Source of the DNA: UBA8231 sp036011085
GTDB taxonomy: Bacteria; Latescibacterota; UBA2968; UBA8231
Direction: 5' to 3'
DNA: 64,000 nucleotides
Assembly: GCA_036011085.1 (NCBI GenBank)
Contig: DASCMS010000104.1
Span: forward strand, 1-64,000
Shown here: positions 32,976 to 43,000 of the stretch, piece after piece
How the letters are laid out: every line of letters begins with the position of its first letter
Position numbering within the stretch: the first letter of the stretch is position 1
Translations under genes and position numbers: made by a program
Notes under the pieces: model-generated
What the model saw: only the letters and a program-made list of their open reading frames with translations
The model's database searches: none
Told to the model about the DNA's origin: nothing

Positions 32976-33772
32976 TGGCGGTGGAGTGGATCACCGACCC
33001 GCAGGCCCTGGTCGCCCTGTTGACGCTCAGTCTGCTCGAGATCGTGCTGGGCATCGACAACATCGTCTTCATCTCGATCCTGTCGGGCAAGCTGCCGGAG
33101 ACCCAGCAGGCCCGGGCCCGCCTGATCGGGCTGGCCCTGGCCATGATCGGGCGCATCCTGCTGCTGCTGTCACTGGCCTGGATCATGCGTCTCACCGAAC
33201 CGCTCTTCGAGGTTCTCTCGCAGGCCATCTCCGGGCGCGACCTCATCCTGATCCTTGGCGGGCTCTTCCTGCTGGGCAAGAGTACCCACGAGATTCACGA
33301 CAAGCTCGAAGGTGACGGTGACCACGACGGCGGAAAACGCGTCGCCGCCTCTTTCGCCAGCGTCATCATCCAGATCCTGCTGCTCGACCTCGTCTTTTCG
33401 CTGGACTCGGTTATCACCGCCGTCGGCATGGCCGAACGGGTCGCCGTGATGATCACAGCCATCGTTATCGCTGTGGGGGTGATGATGCTCTCGGCGGGGG
33501 CCATATCGCGGTTCATCGACACACACCCGACCATCAAGATGCTGGCGCTGAGTTTCCTGCTCCTGATCGGGATGGCGCTGATGGCCGAGGGGTTCGACCG
33601 GCACATTCCCAAAGGCTACATCTACTTCGCCATGGCCTTCTCGGTGTTCGTGGAGATGCTCAACCTGCGTCTGCGGCGCGTACGCAGGACCGAGCCACCC
33701 ATCGAGCTGCGCGACTCGCGGCTGCCGAATGCCCTGGACAGGGCCGCGGGACGGATGGGCGATTCCGGCTGA
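32972..33772 (+). CDS. TerC-family integral membrane protein
   Basis: 266 residues with seven or more hydrophobic segments. The two conserved acidic helices are present, LLEIVLGIDNIVFIS near residues 20-35 and LLDLVFSLDSVITAVG near 135-150. The C-terminus is basic (LRLRRVRRTEPP). TerC relatives are implicated in metal export or membrane-protein metalation, especially manganese, and in tellurite resistance; the exact substrate is not set. A 4-bp GTGA-type overlap couples its translation to the RCK antiporter gene, which is a less common partner. Start is GTG 32972 or ATG 32975. Confidence 0.9.
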   Translation: MMAVEWITDPQALVALLTLSLLEIVLGIDNIVFISILSGKLPETQQARARLIGLALAMIGRILLLLSLAWIMRLTEPLFEVLSQAISGRDLILILGGLFLLGKSTHEIHDKLEGDGDHDGGKRVAASFASVIIQILLLDLVFSLDSVITAVGMAERVAVMITAIVIAVGVMMLSAGAISRFIDTHPTIKMLALSFLLLIGMALMAEGFDRHIPKGYIYFAMAFSVFVEMLNLRLRRVRRTEPPIELRDSRLPNALDRAAGRMGDSG

Positions 33773-33775
33773 CCT

Positions 33776-34819
33776 CTATGACGCCTGCCGACCTTCGGCG
33801 TCCGTGCGGCAGGCTTCCAGCACCCGCATCAGTTCACGTGACTCGCTCAGAGGTACTACCGGGTCGCCGGCACCGGTGAAGAAGGCGTGGCCCCGCGCGT
33901 AGTGGTCGACGGCCTCCACGTCCTTGACGTCGAAACCCGCCTCCTGCCAGGGCAGCTGTTCGCCGCTGCCGTAGCGCCGGTCTGCCGCCGCCATTGTTGT
34001 CTCTGCGTCCAGCGACGGTACGTCGGACGGATCGAGGTAGCGTGCCTGCCAGACGCCGTCGTCATCCAGAATCAAGCTGCCGTGGGTCCCGACCACATGC
34101 CAGCGTGGCAGCATGGGGTGCGCGCTGGCCATGTTGATGTCGATGTCGATCAGCACGCCACTCTCCGTCTCGATCACCGCTTTGACCACATCGTCCGCGT
34201 CTCCGAGGCTGGCGACGGTGCGCAGATGACAGGTGATATGGTTGGCGGGTGAGCCGGCAACGTGCAGGCAGGCGTCGATGAGGTGGGCACCGAAGTTGTT
34301 GAGCATACCCCCACCGTTGCGTTTCCACGCCTGCCAGTCGTGGCGGCGGGTGTACTGCGTCCGGGTATGTCTGATCAGATAGACGTTCCCGATCAGTCCT
34401 CGGGCCAGAATCGACCGCAGACAGACGACCTCCCGGCCCCCGCGCTCGGGTTGGTAGACGGTCAGCTTGCGGCCGTGTCTCCTGGCTGCCGTGATCATGC
34501 AATCCGCCGACTCGAGATCGGGTGCCATGGGTTTGTCGGTGAACACGTGGCTGCCGGCGGCAAAGGCCAGCCCGGCATGTTCCGCACGCAGCGGCGTCGG
34601 TGAAGCGAGGACGACGAGATCGGGCTCGACGGTGTCGAGGCAGCTTGCCAGGTCGCAGAAACCGACGACACCGTACTTGGCGCGGGCCTCCTGGAGACGA
34701 TCAGTGAGAGGATCGACGACACCCGCGAGCTCATAGCCGTCGTGGCTGATGATCTCGGGTAGATGAAACTTCCAGCCGATCCGGCCCAGACCGACGACGA
34801 CGGTGCGCAGCTGTTTCAA
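33776..34819 (-). CDS. Gfo/Idh/MocA-family oxidoreductase
   Basis: 347 residues from TTG 34819. The Rossmann motif is GLGRIG at residues 10-15, followed by the conserved Lys in TDKPM (position of EKP) and a C-terminal domain with NGGGMLNNFGAHLIDACLHVAGSP, the usual GxxxDxxxH-type motif of the family. NAD(P)-dependent oxidoreductase acting on a sugar or cyclitol. The adjacent upstream hydrolase-like gene ends 8 bp before this start, so they are co-transcribed. Converges with the TerC gene with 3 bp between. Confidence 0.9.
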   Translation of the reverse strand: MKQLRTVVVGLGRIGWKFHLPEIISHDGYELAGVVDPLTDRLQEARAKYGVVGFCDLASCLDTVEPDLVVLASPTPLRAEHAGLAFAAGSHVFTDKPMAPDLESADCMITAARRHGRKLTVYQPERGGREVVCLRSILARGLIGNVYLIRHTRTQYTRRHDWQAWKRNGGGMLNNFGAHLIDACLHVAGSPANHITCHLRTVASLGDADDVVKAVIETESGVLIDIDINMASAHPMLPRWHVVGTHGSLILDDDGVWQARYLDPSDVPSLDAETTMAAADRRYGSGEQLPWQEAGFDVKDVEAVDHYARGHAFFTGAGDPVVPLSESRELMRVLEACRTDAEGRQAS

Positions 34820-34827
34820 GTCTTGTC

Positions 34828-35727
34828 CTATCTCTTCAAATGCGTCGCGAACCAGCCCACGGCCTCACCCACGTACCAGATGGGTAGACGGTCGTCACTG
34901 GTATACACCTTCAGCTCCGCCGGTGACGCCGCCAGCAGTCCGTGCAGCTGCTCGGCTTCCGCCTGGGTACTGCTGGGGCTGTTGGCTCCCATGAGCATGA
35001 GGAATGGTGTCCGGATCCGTGGCGCATGGTTCTGCGTTGCCAGCACGGACAGTCGGTCGTGCACCGTCGGCGGCACGCAGGCGACACTGACCCGGACCCG
35101 CGGCTCGACAGCGGCCAGGGCGAAGGCCACCACGCCGCCGAACTCGTACCCGAGCACGCCGATGCGTGAACTGTCGATATCGGTCCGTGTGAGCAGCGCA
35201 TCGATAGCCCGCCGATGCTCGACGACGCTGTCGGTGAACAGGTCGTGCAGCCGGCTGGCGGCGCCGGCCTGCAACAGCACTGCCGGATTCAGGTAATCGT
35301 TTTCGGCGGCACGCTCGCCATGGGACGGCAAGTCGAGCCCGAGGACGGCGTAGCCCTGACCCACGAGTCGGTCCTTGTGCTTGCCCTCGGTCGTTGTGCC
35401 GAAGGACCACCAGAACTCTTTGGAGCGCGACATGCCGTGGATGAGAATGACGCAGGGGTACGGGGCCGTACCGTCAAGTGGCAGCTCGAGATAGCCGGGA
35501 ACACGTCGCGTGCCGACGCCGGTAAAGACGATCTTGCGGACACGGCCGTTGGCCGCCTCGCGCAGTTCATCGAAGCGCGGCATCGGTGGCGCCGGTTCAT
35601 ACTCGAAGGAGCGAGCCATGACGGCATAGGCCTCGTCACCGACGGGCTCCAGGGCCTGCTCGGCGCGCACGGGGACAGCGGCGAGCCCGCAGAGCAGGGC
35701 ACAGGAGAGGGTGACGGAACGGATCAT
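34828..35727 (-). CDS. Secreted alpha/beta hydrolase-fold protein, nucleophile lost
   Basis: 299 residues from ATG 35727. A signal peptide (VTLSCALLCGLAAVPVRA) is followed by an alpha/beta-hydrolase fold: PCVILIHGMSRSKEFW with the usual HG oxyanion strand and GYAVLGLDLPSHGERA. The elbow normally G-x-S-x-G reads GYEFGG, with Glu195 replacing Ser, and the usual catalytic His region near the C-terminus reads IWYVGEAVGWFATHL with no clear His match. It is therefore probably inactive as a classical esterase, or uses a different mechanism. Its stop precedes the Gfo/Idh/MocA-type gene by 8 bp, and the methyltransferase gene starts 54 bp upstream. Function unknown. Confidence 0.75.
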   Translation of the reverse strand: MIRSVTLSCALLCGLAAVPVRAEQALEPVGDEAYAVMARSFEYEPAPPMPRFDELREAANGRVRKIVFTGVGTRRVPGYLELPLDGTAPYPCVILIHGMSRSKEFWWSFGTTTEGKHKDRLVGQGYAVLGLDLPSHGERAAENDYLNPAVLLQAGAASRLHDLFTDSVVEHRRAIDALLTRTDIDSSRIGVLGYEFGGVVAFALAAVEPRVRVSVACVPPTVHDRLSVLATQNHAPRIRTPFLMLMGANSPSSTQAEAEQLHGLLAASPAELKVYTSDDRLPIWYVGEAVGWFATHLKR

Positions 35728-35781
35728 GCAGGGACGGTAGGTGGAGACGACGCGCCGCACAACCGGGAGCTAGCGGGCCGG

Positions 35782-36552
35782 CTACAGCCGTCGCAGGTAC
35801 CAGATGTAGCCACCGAAGAGGAGCTGTCGCTCTTCGCCTTCGAACAGCGGCGCCAGTTCGACCTGCAACCACTTGCGAAGTGTATCAGCGGGTTTGCCCC
35901 GGCGCTCGACGAAGTCGGTCACGCTCGACTGCGTCATCAGGAAGGCGACATAGGAATCAAGAGAGAAGGTCCACTCGAGGGTGTAATCATGGGTGGTTTC
36001 CAGGGCGAGTCCATACTGGCGGGCCTCGTCATCGGGCAGCAGGCGTTCGTCACGTGGCGGTCGTGGCAGGCGCTGGCGAAAGACGTCACGGTGCCAGTCG
36101 GAGAGGCGCTCGTCGCCCACCATCGCCGCCAGGTCGCCGCCATCGTAGATGACGAGGATGCCCCCGGCAGGCAACAGCCGGCGCACTTCGGGAAGAAAGC
36201 GGTCGCGATCGATCCAATTGATGGCGCCGCAAGCGGTGATCAGGCCGAAGCTGGCGTCGGCGAAGGGCAGGTCCTCGGCGGATGACACGAGGTAGCTGAC
36301 GCCGGCGACCGGCGAGGCGGCGGCGACCATGTCAGCAGCACCGTCCACTCCCGTCACCCGCCGGGCGATCGCCGACAGCGGCGTCGTCGACAATCCCGTG
36401 CCACAGCCGACGTCGAGGGCGTGTTCGGGGCGATGCCGTCCGAGGCGCTGCCCGATGCGACTGGCCACCTCCGGATGGAACCAGGGCCTTGCCGTGGCGT
36501 AGCCCCGAGCGACGCGGTCGTGTCCGAACAGCGGCGTAGATTCGTCAGTCAT
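35782..36552 (-). CDS. SAM-dependent methyltransferase, class I
   Basis: 256 residues. SAM motif I is ALDVGCGTGLST near residue 45, the acidic turn VTGVDGAADMV follows, and SSAEDLPFADASFGLITACGAINWI is the standard motif pattern of Methyltransf_11-type enzymes. The C-terminal half resembles ubiquinone/biosynthetic-type small-molecule methyltransferases. It is the first gene of the minus-strand group that includes the hydrolase-like and Gfo/Idh/MocA-type genes (54 bp gap). A 120-bp divergent region separates it from the sigma-factor gene at 36673. Confidence 0.9.
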   Translation of the reverse strand: MTDESTPLFGHDRVARGYATARPWFHPEVASRIGQRLGRHRPEHALDVGCGTGLSTTPLSAIARRVTGVDGAADMVAAASPVAGVSYLVSSAEDLPFADASFGLITACGAINWIDRDRFLPEVRRLLPAGGILVIYDGGDLAAMVGDERLSDWHRDVFRQRLPRPPRDERLLPDDEARQYGLALETTHDYTLEWTFSLDSYVAFLMTQSSVTDFVERRGKPADTLRKWLQVELAPLFEGEERQLLFGGYIWYLRRL

Positions 36553-36672
36553 CGATCATCTGAAGTATGCATCCGGATCTGAGACCATGTAGAGTGCCAG
36601 TGGTTCCCCGTGGAGTCACGCTCGTCGAGCGCCATGGGTCATGTTGAGTAGAGTGTCGAATCAGGAGACGGG

Positions 36673-38136
36673 ATGGAGACGTGCGAGGACGAACAGTGGA
36701 TCCGCGCCGCCCAGGGCGGTGACGAGGCCGCCTTCGGGCGCCTCGTCGATCGGTACAAGGATACCGTATTCGCCACCGTCGTGGCGATTACGGGGGACTT
36801 CGAGGCGGCCCACGATATCGGCCAGGAGACGTTCCTGCGCGCCTGGTTCGGGATCGCCCGGCTGGAGGACGCCGAGTCTTTCGGACCCTGGTTGCGGACC
36901 ATCGCCCGCAACCGCAGCCGGACGTTCCTAGAGCGACGACAGCGCCAGCCGGCGCGGGAGAGTATCGACGTGGACGAACTGGCCCACAAAGGGCAGTCAC
37001 CGGCGCAGGACGCCGAGCGGTCGGAACGCCGGCAACTGGTGCACGATGCCATCGACCGCCTGCCGGAGCTGAGCCGTGAAGCACTGGTGCTGCATTACCT
37101 GGAAGGACTGACGACGCCGCGCATGGCGACACAGCTGGGCATCACCGAGCCCGCCGTGCGCCAGCGCCTGCGGCGCGCACGCCTGCTGATGCAGGAGGAA
37201 GTGGAACAGATGGTAGCTGACGTGATCCGCGATGAGGCACCCGGTGCCGACTTCTCCGACAGCGTCAACACGCTGATCAAGCAGGCACGCGGGCTGTTTC
37301 AGGAAGTGAAGTACGGTGCCGCCGTGCCGGTGCTGGAAAGCGCCCGTGAGCAGGCCCCGGAGGACACGCTGGTATCGATGCTGCTGGCCGAGGCCTACAC
37401 CTTTACCCGCAGCGCCGAAGAGCTGCAGGAGGAACCGGGTGCGTACGACCGGGCCCTGGCCCTGCTGGACGAAGTGCTCGAGCGCGAGCCAGACAACATG
37501 CTGGCTCGCCTTCGAAGGGCCGCCCTGCGGTCCAATGTAGTCGACGACGAGGAGATCTTCGCCGAGCAACAGGCGGCCCTGGAGGCGGCCAAGGGGGGCT
37601 TGTTCGAAGCGGTGGCGCAGCTGGAACTGGCCCGTCGTCACCTCACGCGCGGTCAGGGCGACAAGGCGCTGTCTCTCTACGACAAGCTGCTGCCCAAGTT
37701 CCCGTGGATGGCCTGTGTTCTGCACTCTGAGATGGGGGTTGCGCAGGCCTCACTGCAGGATGGCGCCGCGGCGCTGGGTCACTTCGAGCGAGCCGTGGAG
37801 ATGACGACACCGGACGCCATGGAGGCCCTGCAGACGACCTCGAAGGAACTGATGGGAGAGGCCTACTGGGCCTTCTGGAGCACGGTGGACAACCTGCCTG
37901 TGCGCCAGTGTCAGAACCATGCCTGGATCGCCGGACTGCGTTCGGCCTCGGGGGATATGAAGACGGCACGGAAGCACGTGCGCCTGGCGATCGAGTTCGT
38001 CAACCAGGACGAGGTCGGTGAGGCCCGGGCCATGCTGCGGCAGGAACTGGTCCGGCAGATGGAGCAGATGTTTCCCGATCTGGCCGCCCAGGATGAGATG
38101 CAGGCGTTGAAGCGGGAGATCGAGACGGAAGGATGA
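36673..38136 (+). CDS. ECF sigma factor with C-terminal TPR-like repeat extension
   Basis: 487 residues. Residues about 15-90 are sigma region 2 (AFGRLVDRYKDTVFATVV, AAHDIGQETFLRAWFGIA). Residues 124-172 are region 4 with a helix-turn-helix (RLPELSREALVLHYLEGL, MATQLGITEPAVRQRLRRAR). The remaining 300 residues are helical TPR-like repeats (LFQEVKYGAAVPVLESARE, ALALLDEVLEREPDNMLARLRRA, ALGHFERAVEMTTPDAM). No anti-sigma gene is adjacent, so the extension may itself regulate the factor, as known for C-terminally extended ECF groups such as ECF42. ATG 36673 follows GGAGACGG. It is monocistronic, between divergent and convergent neighbours. Confidence 0.85.
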   Translation: METCEDEQWIRAAQGGDEAAFGRLVDRYKDTVFATVVAITGDFEAAHDIGQETFLRAWFGIARLEDAESFGPWLRTIARNRSRTFLERRQRQPARESIDVDELAHKGQSPAQDAERSERRQLVHDAIDRLPELSREALVLHYLEGLTTPRMATQLGITEPAVRQRLRRARLLMQEEVEQMVADVIRDEAPGADFSDSVNTLIKQARGLFQEVKYGAAVPVLESAREQAPEDTLVSMLLAEAYTFTRSAEELQEEPGAYDRALALLDEVLEREPDNMLARLRRAALRSNVVDDEEIFAEQQAALEAAKGGLFEAVAQLELARRHLTRGQGDKALSLYDKLLPKFPWMACVLHSEMGVAQASLQDGAAALGHFERAVEMTTPDAMEALQTTSKELMGEAYWAFWSTVDNLPVRQCQNHAWIAGLRSASGDMKTARKHVRLAIEFVNQDEVGEARAMLRQELVRQMEQMFPDLAAQDEMQALKREIETEG

Positions 38137-38190
38137 CGGCGGTGGCGGGCCCGCTACCTCGACCTGCTGAATCGCGCCGGTCCTAGCCGA

Positions 38191-40053
38191 TCAAGTCGGC
38201 ACCACCGGCAGCACCACATGGGACGGCCTCGCTGCCGCGTGGAAGATCGTGTTGTCGGCACCCGATCGTCGGCGCTCCGTGCCCAGGGGATCGCCGGTGT
38301 TCGGATTGACATCGAAGCGCGGAAAGTTCGAGCTGGACACGTCCAGACGGATGCGGTGCCCGACACAGAACAGGTTGCTCGTGGGGTACAGTGTGATCGT
38401 GATCTCGACGACATCACCCGGCGTGTAGCTCTCTTCCAGGTCATCTCCCGAGCGGTAGCGCAGGCGCAGGATGCTGTCGGTGAGGTTGAGGGCGTATCCC
38501 GACGGATACCAGCGGCTGGGCGGGTAGACGTCGAGCAGCTTGGCGGTGAAGTCGGTATCCGGAGCCGTCGAGGCCACCCAGAGCTTCACATCGACGGGTC
38601 CGGTGACCTCCACATCCTCCGTCAGCGGCGCGCTCTGGAACACGACCACGTCGGCGCGCGAGCCGAGAGGCAGGTACGGCGGCGAGCATCCCCAGACGCT
38701 GGCGGTCTCCACCTGGTCGTATCCCCCCGGGCTCATGATGTCGCGCATGCGGCTGCCGCGCGGCGCGTATGCGGGGTCGCTGACCCCGCGCGGCATCGGT
38801 CCCAGCTCGTTGAGGGACGACACATTACCGCCGATGGATGGCACCGGGTTTGCCGGGTCGAAGCGGTAGGTCGTGTGGCTCGTCTCCTTGCTGCACTTTT
38901 CTGGCGACAGGGAGCCGTCATCGTGCAGGTACCAGGGAGTGTAATGCGTTCGCGCCAGCGGCCACTCCTGCTCGTCCCGCCAGCACCCCCCATGGAACAG
39001 GCGCGACCCGACACGATGGCCGCCACCACCACCCATGACGTAGATCCGCACTGGCGACATGGACTCGACGCCGGTGGTTTCGCCTTGGAGGGCGGAGCCG
39101 AACCAGGCCAGGTGCAGATCGCGGACGCTGTCGAGGGCCGCGTCACGAGTAAACTGCACGTCGCCGGCAAAGGGCTGCTCGAGGGTGGCCGAACCATGGG
39201 TCCAGGGACCGACCAGCACCTTCACATGTTCGTGGCCCGAGGCGCGCAGGCCTTCGAAGTTGCGGAAGGTGGAGCGCGTGTAGGAGTCGTACCAGCCGCC
39301 GATGATCAGTGTCGGCACGTCAGGCCAGTTCTCGTGATACAGTGCCGGCGCCAGGCTCGGCGACTGCCACCATTCGGTGTTGTCGCCCTCGTTGAGCAGC
39401 CGCAGAGCCCACTGTTCGTAGGTGGGGACGCGCGCCAGCTGGGTCATGCCTTTGCGGATCGGCAGGCGTTGCAACCAGTCGGAAAAGTCGGGGCTGTCGA
39501 GGTTGAGGGCAGCGTCGAGGCTGGGATCGGCCTTCAACGCTGCCTGGGTGTTGCCCGCCGAGTGCCAGAAGGCCCACGCCAGGAAGCGCAGTTCCAGCGT
39601 GCCGCCCTGGCGCACGGAGCTCTCGCGGCCGATGGCGCCGCTCATATTCGGCACCATGGCGGCGATCTGCGGCGCCCCCAGCGCCGCCGGGCCGGTCTGT
39701 GTCCAACTGCACCAGGACGTGCCCCAGGTACCTACGCGGCCGTCGCTCCACGGCTGCTGCGCGATCCAGTCCAGGGTGTCGACGCCATCTTCGGCTTCCG
39801 GCGCGAGGAAATCGACGTCTCCCTCCGAGGCGTAGCAGCCACGGCAATCCTGGATAACACTGGCGTAGCCCCGGGCAGCGAACCAGTGGCCGTAACCGGA
39901 GGCGACTTCAGTTTCACTCTTGCAGTACGGCGTGCGACAGAGCAACGACGGCAGAGACTGTTCGTGATCGGCTGGTAGATACACGTCGGTGCACAGGTGC
40001 ACACCGTCGCGCATGGGGACCATCACATCACGGATGACGGTGACTTCATTCAT
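38191..40053 (-). CDS. CocE/NonD-family (X-Pro dipeptidyl-peptidase-like) hydrolase
   Basis: 620 residues; ATG 40053 overlaps the upstream RND stop (ATGA) and follows AAGGAG 8 bp upstream. The nucleophile lies in WGTSWCSWTQ (Ser113), with an acid in GGWYDSYTR and a His in GPWTHGS; the N-terminal VIQDCRG segment also fits the family. A C-terminal jelly-roll domain follows (VEVTGPVDVKLWV, HRIRLDVSSSNFPRFDVNPNTG), as in CocE/glutaryl-7-ACA acylase proteins. Such enzymes hydrolyse amide or ester bonds of bulky small molecules. No signal peptide. Translational coupling to two efflux permeases suggests that the substrate of the enzyme or its product is exported or toxic; that is inference. Confidence 0.9.
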   Translation of the reverse strand: MNEVTVIRDVMVPMRDGVHLCTDVYLPADHEQSLPSLLCRTPYCKSETEVASGYGHWFAARGYASVIQDCRGCYASEGDVDFLAPEAEDGVDTLDWIAQQPWSDGRVGTWGTSWCSWTQTGPAALGAPQIAAMVPNMSGAIGRESSVRQGGTLELRFLAWAFWHSAGNTQAALKADPSLDAALNLDSPDFSDWLQRLPIRKGMTQLARVPTYEQWALRLLNEGDNTEWWQSPSLAPALYHENWPDVPTLIIGGWYDSYTRSTFRNFEGLRASGHEHVKVLVGPWTHGSATLEQPFAGDVQFTRDAALDSVRDLHLAWFGSALQGETTGVESMSPVRIYVMGGGGGHRVGSRLFHGGCWRDEQEWPLARTHYTPWYLHDDGSLSPEKCSKETSHTTYRFDPANPVPSIGGNVSSLNELGPMPRGVSDPAYAPRGSRMRDIMSPGGYDQVETASVWGCSPPYLPLGSRADVVVFQSAPLTEDVEVTGPVDVKLWVASTAPDTDFTAKLLDVYPPSRWYPSGYALNLTDSILRLRYRSGDDLEESYTPGDVVEITITLYPTSNLFCVGHRIRLDVSSSNFPRFDVNPNTGDPLGTERRRSGADNTIFHAAARPSHVVLPVVPT

Positions 40054-43000
40054 GGCCGCAGCTCCTTCACTGTCTCCTTTAAGACCACGTTGTTGCCGGC
40101 AGCGCGCACCACGCGTCGGGCCCACACCGACAGGTCGTCCAGCAGGCAGTAGAGCGTTGGCGCCAGAAGCAGGGTCAGAATCGTCGATGTCGCCAGTCCG
40201 CTGACGACGACGAGCCCTACCGGCCCCCAGCGGCGCGCGAAGCCCTCGGCCGTCCCGTATACCATGGGCAGCACCAGGGGCATGAGGTTGAGGATCGTCG
40301 TACCCGCCGTCATCAGGATGGGCCGCAGTCGATTCTGACCACCGCGCAGAACCGCCTCGCGACGTGCCATCCCTTCCCGTCGGTATTGATTGATATGGTC
40401 GATGAGGACGATACCGTTGTTGACGACGATGCCGAACAGGATCAGCATGCCGAGCATACCGTTGCTGTCGAGCGGCACCTCCAGGATCCACAGTCCGAGA
40501 GCCACACCGATCATCGAGAAGGGAATCGAGAACATGATCGTGAAGGGGTGGACGAGAGACTCGAACAGCGAGGCCATGATCAGATAGATCAGCAGCACGG
40601 CGAAGAGCAGGGTGAAGCTGCCTTCCTGGGCGTCCTGCTGGGACCATCGAGCCGCCCGACCCAGCTGCCAGGAGTAGCCGCCGGGGAACGTGATCGACTC
40701 CATCAGACCGGTGACCTGGCCCGTCAGCTTGTAGGCGGCGCCGCGACTCTCGGTGTTGGCGAACACCGTCAACGTGTGCTGACGATCCTCTCGCTGCAGG
40801 TTCTGCGGTCCTCTGGCGTAGTGGAAATCGGCCAGGGCGGCCAACTGCACACGCGACTCGCGACTTACGAAGCTGGTGTTCTTCAGCTGCTCGAGACTCA
40901 AGCGGTCGGCCTCCTCCAGCTGCAGGACGATGCCTATCTCACGCTCGGGTGCCTTGAAACTCGACGAGCGGCGCTCGCCGAGGGCGCTGGAGATCGTCGT
41001 CGCCACATCGCGAGCCGAGAGCCCGTAGCCAAGGGCCCGCTCACGATCGACGGAGACCTGAATCTCTTCTTCCCCATCTTCGAGACTCGTGTCGACGCCG
41101 AGCACGCCAGGCAGTCGCGCCAGCTGCACCTTGACGTCTTCCGCCAGCACCTCCAGGACGGCGGCGTCGACCCCCTTGAGCTGCACTTCGACACCCAGCT
41201 CGGGGCCTGCCCAACCCCGTGAGCGGCCGCGCTTGTAGGTGATCCCGACTCGTTCGGGCATCCGCTGGCGAATCGCCGCACCGGCCTGCATCGTCGTCAA
41301 CCGGCCCTCATCGGCGTCAACCAGGCGGGCGCGGATGCTGCCACCACCGTGGCGGATACGGGTCGACAACGACTCGAGGTCGATCTCGGTGGCATGGGTC
41401 AGCAGATCCTGCTCGATCTCCCTGAACAAGGCGTCCACCTCGTCGAGGCTGAAACTGCGTTCCGCTTCGATCGTCAGATCGACGCGCCGTTCCGACTGCC
41501 AGGGTGTACCGCGCTGCTCGATATCCGTGTAGAGCCAGATCCCGAGCCCCATCAGGGCCGCCGCGCCGACGACAGTGACGCTGCGATGGTCGAGGGTCCA
41601 CGCCAGCAAGCTCGTGTAGGACGATCGCATGCCCTTGCGGCGGCAGCGCCAGCCGATCCCCGTCAAGGCCAGGGCGGCGACGCCGAACACACCTGCTGTG
41701 ATCGGTTTCATACTCAGCGTCGTCTCCACTACCCGGGCCCCCGTCGTGCCGGCCCAGGCGGCAAGGCCATCCCAACCCAACGAGTTCAGCTTCCAGCCGA
41801 CGACGGACAGGATCAACGCTGCCACAAGCACCTTGAGATACCCGTCGTAGCGCTCCAGGCCGGCGCGGAACAACCTCGAACTGGCCAGTGGGATCACGGC
41901 GAGGGAGACGATGGTGGACACCGCCACGGCGATACAGATGGTCAGCCCGGCATCACCCATCCAGCGCGACACCCGCCCCGTCGACAGGAAAAAGAAGGGG
42001 ATGAACACACACATCGTCGTCAGCGACGAGGCGATGACGGCCATCCCCACTTCGCCGGTGCCCTTCACGGCGGCCTGCTCCGGTCCCTCTCCCTCATCCT
42101 GACGTCGACGGAAGATGGACTCGAGGGTCACCACCGCCGGATCGACGAGCATGCCGACGGCGAGCATGAGTCCCATCATCGACACCATGTTGAGAGTCAC
42201 GGCGGAGCCGAAGAACTCGCGCGCCACGTACAGCCCGGTGAAGACACAGCACACCGATACCGGTATGGCGGCGGCGACCACGATGGTGCTGCGGATGCTG
42301 CGCAGGAACAGGAAGATGATGCCCACGGCGAGCAGGCTGCCCAGCAGCGCCGCGTCGGTCAGATTCGACAGTTCGCCAAGGATCTGCTCGGCGCGATCTC
42401 GCGTGATGCGAATGTCGAGCAGGTCATATTCGGCACTGATTCGCTCCAGCTCGTCGCGCGCCAGCTGCGCGACCTCGACCGTATTGGCGCTGGACGCCTT
42501 GAAGATCTCCACCTCCACCGCGTCGCGGCCGTTGAGCCGTTCGAAGCGTTCGCGCTCCGGATAGTCGTACGTCACCGTGCCCAGATCGGCCAGCTTCAGG
42601 TCGCCGCCGAGAATCGGCATGGCTCCGATCTCCTCGACGAAGGCGAACTCGCCGCGGGCACGGACCTGGTAGCGCCGGCCGCCGTCGAGCACGCGACCGA
42701 GAGAGACGTTGATGTTGTTCGCCCGCAGCTGGAAGGCCAGCTGGCCGAGAGAGACCCCGTAGGAGGCGAGGCGCTGCTGGTCCAGGTGGATCAACAGCTG
42801 CTTCTCTTCGATGCCGTCGATGCCGACGTTGGCGACGCCATCGAGACGCAGCAACCGGGGCTCCACCACTTTGCGCACGATGTCGAACAGACGCCCCTCG
42901 TCCCCCTTCCAGGCCAGATCCGCGTCGAGGATGGGGCGATCATCGCTCTGCCAGCGAAACAGGGAGATACGCTCCACATCGGGCGGCAGCAGGACCCGGG

